Positions 6,262 through 10,700 of a stretch of DNA of 10,700 bases are shown piece by piece. Origin of the DNA: UBA5216 sp963924885 (GTDB lineage: Bacteria > Pseudomonadota > Gammaproteobacteria > Burkholderiales > SG8-41); assembly GCA_963924885.1 (NCBI GenBank), contig CAWUUY010000026.1, forward strand, positions 1 through 10,700, written 5' to 3'. The position numbers and the translations under genes are program-made. The notes beneath the pieces are model-generated. The model worked only from the letters and a program-made list of their open reading frames with translations. It had not been told where the DNA came from and made no database searches. Within the stretch, counting starts at the first letter, position 1. Every line of letters begins with the position of its first letter.

Positions 6262-7221
6262 GTGCGCATGACCCTAATGCAATACGCCGTGGCGTTGGTA
6301 ACTCTGTCGGCTCCGGCACTGCACGCCCAGTCTTATCCGGTGAAGCCCATCCGCTTTGTCGTGCCGGTGGTGGCGGGCGGCTCGAACGATATCCTGGGCC
6401 GCCTGATCGGCGAGCGGCTGCGCGAGCGCTGGGGACAACCTATAGTGGTCGAAAATCGCGCGGGCGCTGGGCAGATGATCGGCGCCGATGCCGTCGCCAA
6501 GGCGGCGCCCGACGGCTACACGCTGCTGGTGCCCACCGGTACCTATACCACCAGCGCCGCACTGCAAGCCAAGCTGCCGTTTGATCCGATCAACGATCTC
6601 ACCGGCGTGTCGATGATTGGCGACGGTCCGTTGATGGTGACGGTGCATCCGTCACTGCCGGCGAAAAACGTGCCGGAACTGATCGCGCTGGCGCGGACAC
6701 GACCGGGCGAAATTCACTATTCATCGGCGGGCAACGGCAGCGTCATCCACTTCGCCACCGAGTTGTTCGCGGCTGCAGCAAAGATCAATATCGTGCACGT
6801 GCCGTATAAAAGCGGCGTGCCCGCGGTGATCGATGCCGCCGGCGGCCATGTGCAAATGATTATCACCAGCATGGCGGCGGTGTGGCCGCAAGTCAAAGCG
6901 GGCCGCATGCGCTCGCTCGCGCTGACTTCCGCCAAGCGCTCCTCGTTCGCGCCCGAACTGCCCGTGGTCGCCGAGTTCGTGCCGGGTTATTCCGCCTCGC
7001 AATGGTGGGGCATCCTCGCGCCGGCAAAAATACCGCCGGATGTCGTCGCGCGGCTCAATACCGAAATCAATCGCATCCTCGGCTCGGATGAAATGAAGCC
7101 GCGGCTGGTCGAACAGGGCGCTGAACTGATGCTGATGCCGGCGGACACGTTTACCCGCTACGTGCGAGATGAAATCGTAAAGTGGCGCAAAATCGTCAAA
7201 GAGCGAAACTTGCAAGGCTGA
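6262..7221 (+). CDS. Bug/TctC-family periplasmic solute-binding protein (second of a tandem pair)
   Basis: A 319-residue receptor starting with GTG. The signal peptide has a hydrophobic core at about 8-17 and cleavage after Ala22 (LHA|QSYPVK). Signatures are YPVKPIRFVVP (25-35), GGSNDILGRL (39-48), VENRAGAG (63-70, with Glu for the more usual Asp), PDGYTLLV (83-90) and HVPYKSG in the second lobe; the C-terminus KWRKIVKERNLQG is the typical amphipathic end. It lies 18 bp after its paralogous neighbour with its own good ribosome binding site, so the pair is likely co-transcribed. The two proteins differ substantially along their length, so this is not a recent duplication. A hairpin begins 22 bp after the stop; it lacks a T-tract on this strand, so any termination of this operon there would be weaker than on the other strand. 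Confidence 0.93.
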   Translation: MRMTLMQYAVALVTLSAPALHAQSYPVKPIRFVVPVVAGGSNDILGRLIGERLRERWGQPIVVENRAGAGQMIGADAVAKAAPDGYTLLVPTGTYTTSAALQAKLPFDPINDLTGVSMIGDGPLMVTVHPSLPAKNVPELIALARTRPGEIHYSSAGNGSVIHFATELFAAAAKINIVHVPYKSGVPAVIDAAGGHVQMIITSMAAVWPQVKAGRMRSLALTSAKRSSFAPELPVVAEFVPGYSASQWWGILAPAKIPPDVVARLNTEINRILGSDEMKPRLVEQGAELMLMPADTFTRYVRDEIVKWRKIVKERNLQG

Positions 7222-7235
7222 ACCGGACGCGGCGC

Positions 7236-7275
7236 ACAAAAACAAACGCCCCGCGGATCGCTCCACGGGGCGTTT
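7236..7275 (-). terminator. Rho-independent terminator for the small minus-strand gene
   Basis: A perfect 10-bp inverted repeat pairs AAACGCCCCG (7244-7253) with CGGGGCGTTT (7266-7275) around a 12-nt loop. On the minus strand the stem is followed by TTTGTTTTTG (7246-7237), a proper T-tract. On the plus strand the stem is followed by GCACC, so the orientation is minus. It begins 20 nt after the stop codon of the small reading frame. It may act weakly in both directions and separate this unit from the convergent receptor operon. Confidence 0.8.
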
Positions 7276-7295
7276 GCACCTTCAGACACGCCAGT

Positions 7296-7385
7296 CTAGC
7301 TGACGAACTGTCCTTCGATGCGGGTAGATCCGCACTTCAAGTTCGGCGCACCAGCCAGCAGAATCGTGCCTATTCGGACTCTCAC
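7296..7385 (-). CDS. Putative 29-residue small protein (or leader-type ORF in a small RNA)
   Basis: I do not recognise this product. A GTG at 7383-7385 opens a 29-codon frame ending in TAG at 7296-7298. The peptide begins MRVRIGTILLAG (basic then hydrophobic), has one Cys at position 18 in NLKCGSTR, and ends in Gln-Phe-Val-Ser. It is too short for a classical secreted protein and has at most a very short hydrophobic patch. What makes it credible is its setting: a promoter at 7419-7447, an almost maximal Shine-Dalgarno at 7387-7400, and an intrinsic terminator right after it, all on the same strand. Codon use (AGA, CGA, ATA, TTG) is unlike the GC-biased neighbours, so the RNA itself may be the functional product with the frame as a decoy or regulator. 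It could be a small protein, a peptide toxin, a dual-function sRNA or an sRNA that sequesters ribosomes. Confidence 0.5.
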   Translation of the reverse strand: MRVRIGTILLAGAPNLKCGSTRIEGQFVS

Positions 7386-7386
7386 G

Positions 7387-7400
7387 GGATCACCTCCTTT
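7387..7400 (-). promoter_or_regulatory. Exceptionally long Shine-Dalgarno sequence
   Basis: On the minus strand this reads AAAGGAGGTGATCC, complementary over 14 nt to the conserved 3' end of 16S rRNA (GGATCACCTCCTTT). The GGAGG core is 7 nt before the GTG at 7385. Ordinary genes in this window have only 4-6 matching bases. Confidence 0.7.
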
Positions 7401-7418
7401 CAAAGTTGCAGGGATTAC

Positions 7419-7447
7419 AGTGTAGCCCGGCTGGCGTTTGATGGAAA
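7419..7447 (-). promoter_or_regulatory. Sigma70-type promoter for the small minus-strand gene
   Basis: On the minus strand, TTTCCA (7447-7442) and TACACT (7424-7419) are separated by exactly 17 bp; each matches the consensus at 4 of 6 bases. Transcription would start near 7410, about 25 nt before the GTG, and give a transcript of roughly 170-175 nt ending at the terminator. Confidence 0.5.
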
Positions 7448-7461
7448 GAGGCGCGGTCCGG

Positions 7462-7490
7462 TTGACACTACGTTGGATTAGCGATATTCA
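7462..7490 (+). promoter_or_regulatory. Candidate promoter for the esterase gene
   Basis: A perfect -35 TTGACA (7462-7467) is followed after 17 bp by TATTCA (7485-7490), which matches only the first three -10 bases. It lies about 38 bp upstream of the ATG at 7528. Its -35 box is 14 bp from the -35 box of the oppositely directed promoter, so one regulator or supercoiling effect could act on both. Confidence 0.45.
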
Positions 7491-7527
7491 AGCAGGCTCG
7501 AAACCATTCTTCCTTGAGGAACTCGTC

Positions 7528-8394
7528 ATGACTACCGTCGCCTACAACCCCGCCGCAATATTCGAGATCAAGATCAGCGAAGTTGAATTTCGCAAAACGC
7601 CGACGCGCACACTGATGGCGCGCATCTATCAGCCGCAGGGGACAGGCCCGTTTCCAGTGCTGCTCGACCTGCACGGCGGGGCGTGGAACAACAAAGACCG
7701 GCACGCCAACGCGCCGATGGACGAAGCTGTTGCAAAAAGCGGCGTGCTGGTGGTGGCGATCGACATGACACTCGCGCCCGAAGCGCCGTATCCGACGTGT
7801 GTGCAAGAGGCGAGCTACGGCTTGCGCTGGCTGAAATCAAAAGCGATTGAGTGGAACGGCGATGCATCCACCCTGGGCGTGCTGGGCAGCTCGAGCGGCG
7901 GCCATGTGGCGCAGTTGCTGGGCATGCGCCCGAACGACCCGCGCTACAACGCGATTCCGCTGCCCGGTGCGCCCGGCATCACCACGCGCGTGGCGTATGT
8001 GGCGACGCGCTCGCCGATCAGCGATCCGTTCGCGCGCTTCAAGCAGGCCGAGAAAATGAAGCGCGATCACATGATTAAAAACAGCACCACGTTTTTTAAT
8101 CCGTGGGAGAGCATCCACGAAGGCAATCCGCAGGAAGCGCTCGATCGCAAGGAAAAAGTGGAGTTGCCGCCGCTGCTCATCATGCAAGGCGGTTTGGACG
8201 ACAACGTGATTCCGCCGATACAGGAAAAATTTTCCGCCAGTTATCGCGCGGCGGGCGGCGAGTGCCAGTACGAATTGTACGAAGGCTCGACGCATGAATG
8301 GGTAGCCGAGCCGAGCGCTGCGACCACACGCGCGCAAGACATGGTGAAGGCGTTTATCGCCCAGCAGTTGAAGGCGGGGCGCAAGGCGGTGTAG
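7528..8394 (+). CDS. Alpha/beta hydrolase, hormone-sensitive-lipase-type esterase
   Basis: A 288-residue cytoplasmic esterase-like protein without a signal peptide. The HSL-family oxyanion motif HGGAW (49-53) precedes the nucleophile elbow GSSSGG (120-125, Ser122). Asp224 or Asp225 in GGLDDNVIPP and His256 in STHEW complete the probable triad. Family members hydrolyse short-chain esters or related carbonyl compounds. I chose the ATG at 7528 because GAGGA sits 7 nt upstream (7516-7520) and the family-like sequence begins there. The frame is open back to 7438, but that 30-residue extension would cover the promoter region and shows no family resemblance. The SDR gene follows 46 bp later on the same strand. 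The natural substrate is unknown; the neighbouring dehydrogenase suggests stepwise processing of an ester or lactone, which is inference only. Confidence 0.87.
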   Translation: MTTVAYNPAAIFEIKISEVEFRKTPTRTLMARIYQPQGTGPFPVLLDLHGGAWNNKDRHANAPMDEAVAKSGVLVVAIDMTLAPEAPYPTCVQEASYGLRWLKSKAIEWNGDASTLGVLGSSSGGHVAQLLGMRPNDPRYNAIPLPGAPGITTRVAYVATRSPISDPFARFKQAEKMKRDHMIKNSTTFFNPWESIHEGNPQEALDRKEKVELPPLLIMQGGLDDNVIPPIQEKFSASYRAAGGECQYELYEGSTHEWVAEPSAATTRAQDMVKAFIAQQLKAGRKAV

Positions 8395-8440
8395 TTATGT
8401 AAATATTTGTTTTTAAACGATATTTTATAGATGAGTCTTC
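8395..8440. other. AT-rich spacer before the SDR gene
   Basis: This 46-bp spacer is almost pure A/T from 8395 to 8430, in sharp contrast to the GC-rich genes on both sides. It shares the ten-base string ATTTGTTTTT (8405-8414) with the A/T tract at 48-57. It may contain a promoter, but no properly spaced hexamer pair is clear. Only a weak GATGAG precedes the SDR start. Confidence 0.4.
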
Positions 8441-9247
8441 ATGCTTGATCTGACAGGAAAAATCGCTCTCGTCGCCGGCGCAGGCGCAGTCGGCGCCGGG
8501 TACGGCAACGGCAAGGCCACGGCCGTGTTGCTGGCGCGGCAAGGCGCCAAAGTATTCGGCACCGACATCAACCCCGCAGCGATTGAAGACACCCGTGCTA
8601 TTGTCGAAAAAGAAGGCGGCACGTTTGTCGCGCATGTTTGCAACATGACGGTGGCGGCGGAAGTCAAAGCCATGGTCGAGACTTGCGTCAAACAGTTCGG
8701 CCGCATCGACATTCTGGTCAACAACTGCGGCGGCTCCGCGCCCGGTGATCCGGTCGCGATGAACGAAGACGTGTGGGACACGCAGCTCGATCTGAATCTG
8801 AAAACCGTGTTTCTCGGCTGCAAATACGTGCTGCCGGTGATGGAAAAGCAAGGTAGCGGCGCGATTGTGAATGTGTCGTCGGTGGCAGGTTTCGCGCATC
8901 GCGTCGGCAGCCGTATCGATGTCGCGTACAGCACGTCGAAGTCAGGGCTGGTGGGTTTTACCCAATCCACCGCCATGGCCTACATCAAGAAGGGTATCCG
9001 CTGCAATCTGGTGATACTGGGAACCATGCACACCCCGCTGGTCGAAGCGCGCCTGATGAAGCAACTGTCGCCGAAGGACGCCGCCGACTTGGTGGCCAAG
9101 CGCCACGCCGCCGTGCCCATCGGTCGCATGGGGGACGCGTGGGATTCCGCCAACGCGATCGTGTTTCTGGCCTCCGACGAGGCGCGTTACATCACTGCCA
9201 CGCATCTCACTGTTGATGGCGGTTTGACCGCGTCACGGCCCGGCTAA
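8441..9247 (+). CDS. Short-chain dehydrogenase/reductase (SDR), extended glycine-loop subfamily
   Basis: A 268-residue NAD(P)-dependent oxidoreductase with a Rossmann fold. The cofactor loop is longer than the textbook TGxxxGxG: after KIALV it reads AGAGAVGAGYGNGKA (12-26), a form I recognise in a distinct group of SDRs that also carry NNxGG and a C-terminal GRMGDAWDxAxA motif (228-238 here). Asp42 at the end of the second strand favours NAD over NADP. Catalytic residues are Asn119, Ser147 in NVSSVAG, Tyr163 and Lys167 in YSTSK. NNAG is NNCG (94-97). The PG motif after the active site reads Leu193-Gly194 instead of Pro-Gly. The ATG fits the conserved start, although its ribosome binding site is weak. 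The gene is followed almost immediately by yaeQ. The likely role is oxidation of a hydroxy intermediate or reduction of a keto group; the substrate is unknown. Confidence 0.9.
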   Translation: MLDLTGKIALVAGAGAVGAGYGNGKATAVLLARQGAKVFGTDINPAAIEDTRAIVEKEGGTFVAHVCNMTVAAEVKAMVETCVKQFGRIDILVNNCGGSAPGDPVAMNEDVWDTQLDLNLKTVFLGCKYVLPVMEKQGSGAIVNVSSVAGFAHRVGSRIDVAYSTSKSGLVGFTQSTAMAYIKKGIRCNLVILGTMHTPLVEARLMKQLSPKDAADLVAKRHAAVPIGRMGDAWDSANAIVFLASDEARYITATHLTVDGGLTASRPG

Positions 9248-9250
9248 CCC

Positions 9251-9793
9251 GTGGCGTTAAAAGCCACCATCTTCAAGGCGACGGTGCAGGTTTCCGACAC
9301 CGATCGCAACTACTACCAAAGCCACGCGCTGACCCTCGCGCGCCACCCGTCCGAAACCGATGAACGCATGATGATGCGGCTGTTGGCCTTCGCGCTGAAC
9401 GCGCACGAGCATCTGACATTCGGCAAGGGACTCAGTACTGACGACGAACCTGATTTGTGGCGCAAGGATTTGACCGGCGCCATCGAACAATGGATCGACG
9501 TCGGCCAACCCGACGAAAAGCGCATGCGCCGCGCCTGCGGACGCGCCAACGATGTGGTGGTGTACAGCTACGGCACATCGGGTGCCGCGATGTGGCGCGA
9601 GAGTATCCGCGAAACACTCTCGCGCAGCCGTAATCTGGCGGTGATCTCGGTGCCGCCCGCCGCCAGTCAGGCGATGGCGAAGCTCGCGGACAAAACCATG
9701 GCGTTGACCTATACCATACAAGATGGCGAAGTGTGGGTGGCCAATGAGAAAGACACTGTGCCGGTCAAGCCGGAGCGCCTGTTGATCGCGTAG
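9251..9793 (+). CDS. yaeQ: YaeQ family protein
   Basis: A 180-residue cytoplasmic protein matching YaeQ in length and pattern: MALKATIFKATVQVSD at the start, HALTLARHPSETDERMM (25-41), LAFALNAHEHLTFGKGLS (45-62), DEPDLWRKDL (65-74), IEQWIDVGQPDEKR (78-91) and VVVYSYG (102-108). The family has a PD-(D/E)xK nuclease-like fold, with the acidic residues in the DEPDLW and IEQWIDVG segments as the probable site; its biological function is still not established. The start is GTG at 9251, because the frame has the conserved MALKATI N-terminus exactly there. No Shine-Dalgarno is visible and the SDR stop codon is only 3 nt upstream, so translation is probably coupled to the SDR gene. Its 3' end converges on a Bug gene with a 14-bp gap. 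The pairing with an SDR looks like chance operon membership rather than a shared pathway. Confidence 0.92.
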   Translation: MALKATIFKATVQVSDTDRNYYQSHALTLARHPSETDERMMMRLLAFALNAHEHLTFGKGLSTDDEPDLWRKDLTGAIEQWIDVGQPDEKRMRRACGRANDVVVYSYGTSGAAMWRESIRETLSRSRNLAVISVPPAASQAMAKLADKTMALTYTIQDGEVWVANEKDTVPVKPERLLIA

Positions 9794-9807
9794 CGCGCGG
9801 GGCGCGG

Positions 9808-10700
9808 TCAATCCATGCGGATGCCGGCCTCGCGAATCACCTTGCCTTTGATCTTCATGTCGTCGCGGATGATCGCGGCGAACTCCGCCGGGGTGTTGCC
9901 TACCGCTTCGATGCCCGCTTTTAGCAGGCGCTCTTTCGCATCCGGCGTGCGCAGGTAACGCGCGACTTCTCGATGCAGCAGATTCACCACGGCGGGCGGT
10001 GTGCCGGCGCGCGCGAGGATGCCGATAGTTGCGGCGGATTCGTAGCCTGCCATGGTGGTGCCGCCCGCCGACGCGACCGTTTGCAGACCCGGCGCCACGG
10101 CTGAGGGCTGCGATGAGGTGACGCCCAGCGCGATCAAGCGCCCCGCGTTCACGTGCGGTTGCGAGGCATTGGCGGTGGCGAACATCAGCTCCACGCGCCC
10201 GCTCACCACATCGGTCAACGCCACCGCCGCGCCGCGATAATTGACGCGCACGATATCCACGCCCGCCATCGCGCGGAACAATTCGCCGGCGATGTGATTG
10301 GAGTTGCCCACGCCCGAGGTGGCGTAGTTCAAAGCGCCAGGTTTTTGTTTTGCCAGCGCAATCAGCTCCGGCACCGATTTCACGCGCAGCGACGGATGCG
10401 CCACCAGCACATTGGGAGAACTAATCGCCAGCGTCACCGGCGCGAAATCGCGCACCGGATCGAACGGCACATGGTCGCGCATGAAAGGCGAGAGCCAGAT
10501 CACGAAGCCCACCATCATCAGCGTGTAACCATCGGGTTGCGCCTTGGCGAGAATTTCGCCGGGCGTGACGCCGCCGGGACGGTTATCGACAACGACTTGC
10601 TGCCCGAGGCGCTGCGTGAGATCAGCGGCCAACAAGCGCCCGGCAAAATCCCCAGCGCCGCCGACACCCGATACGAGCAGACGTATAGGCTTGACCGGAA
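9808..10700 (-). CDS. Bug/TctC-family periplasmic solute-binding protein, 5' end outside the window
   Basis: The last 296 residues are visible; about 25-30 N-terminal residues, including the signal peptide, lie beyond the right edge. The visible part opens at PVKPIRLLVSG, the usual mature N-terminus, so no upstream start should be assigned inside the window. Further signatures are GDFAGRLLA, VVDNRPGG, QPDGYTLMM and VNYRGAAVAL in the second lobe (Arg where most paralogues have Lys). The segment after DNR is shortened: DNRPGGVTPGEIL against the more usual DNRxGAGGxxGxxxVA, which is typical of some Bug proteins rather than a defect. The frame is intact to the TGA at 9808-9810. It converges on yaeQ. 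It is the fifth family member here and belongs to whatever unit continues to the right. Confidence 0.9.
   Translation of the reverse strand, partial: PVKPIRLLVSGVGGAGDFAGRLLAADLTQRLGQQVVVDNRPGGVTPGEILAKAQPDGYTLMMVGFVIWLSPFMRDHVPFDPVRDFAPVTLAISSPNVLVAHPSLRVKSVPELIALAKQKPGALNYATSGVGNSNHIAGELFRAMAGVDIVRVNYRGAAVALTDVVSGRVELMFATANASQPHVNAGRLIALGVTSSQPSAVAPGLQTVASAGGTTMAGYESAATIGILARAGTPPAVVNLLHREVARYLRTPDAKERLLKAGIEAVGNTPAEFAAIIRDDMKIKGKVIREAGIRMD

Noticed and set aside
7387..7400. Plus-strand GGATCACCTCCTTT identical to the 3' end of 16S rRNA
   Set aside because: The sequence before it does not match 16S rRNA and no rRNA gene is present. On the minus strand it is a well-placed Shine-Dalgarno, which explains it better.
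7182..7481. Plus-strand open frame of 99 codons across the spacer
   Set aside because: It overlaps the end of the receptor gene, runs antisense through the terminator and small gene, and lacks a ribosome binding site or known motif.
7438..7527. N-terminal extension of the esterase to 7438
   Set aside because: It would cover the promoter elements, lacks a ribosome binding site, and the ATG at 7528 has a good one and starts the family-like sequence.
1..10700. CRISPR arrays, tRNAs, insertion sequences, phage genes or a defence system
   Set aside because: I saw no regularly spaced repeats, tRNA-like cloverleaf, transposase, integrase or terminal inverted repeats; all the long genes are metabolic or receptor genes, apart from the SixA-like protein and yaeQ.

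Overview
The window looks like GC-rich chromosomal DNA from a betaproteobacterium of the order Burkholderiales (Alcaligenaceae/Comamonadaceae type). The main reason is five periplasmic receptors of the Bug/TctC family in 10.7 kb, an expansion typical of that order. They sit among stand-alone catabolic enzymes, with no membrane partners (TctA/TctB), no mobile element, no tRNA or rRNA and no CRISPR array in view. The order-level call is inference from gene content; no phylogenetic marker is present.

Layout. Left block, minus strand: an alpha/beta hydrolase resembling 2,6-dihydroxypseudooxynicotine hydrolase (63-1238) lies downstream of an enolase-superfamily (mandelate racemase-like) enzyme (1369-2466). 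A 118-bp divergent spacer follows, then on the plus strand a Bug receptor (2585-3550) and a SixA-like histidine phosphatase with altered catalytic motifs (3597-4070). A minus-strand Bug receptor (4103-5092) converges on the phosphatase and diverges, across 185 bp, from a tandem pair of plus-strand Bug receptors (5278-6243 and 6262-7221) that look like one operon.

The only spacer above 300 bp is 7222-7527, and it is not empty. On the minus strand it holds what looks like a complete miniature transcription unit: a sigma70-type promoter (7419-7447), a Shine-Dalgarno sequence complementary over 14 nt to the 3' end of 16S rRNA, a 29-codon GTG-started reading frame (7296-7385), and a strong intrinsic terminator with its T-tract on the minus strand. 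This unit is the most likely undescribed element here. A plus-strand promoter with a perfect TTGACA box lies back to back with it and reads into an HSL-type esterase (7528-8394). That gene is followed by an SDR oxidoreductase (8441-9247), a tightly coupled yaeQ (9251-9793), and a convergent fifth Bug receptor that runs off the right edge (9808-10700).

Functionally, the window suggests uptake and turnover of small organic acids or aromatic/heterocyclic breakdown products. The receptors would capture carboxylates in the periplasm, and the dehydratase/racemase-type enzyme, the two hydrolases and the dehydrogenase would act in the cytoplasm. No substrate can be fixed from sequence alone. The two catalytically unusual proteins (the SixA-like phosphatase and the enolase-superfamily member) and the small minus-strand gene are the points most worth following up.
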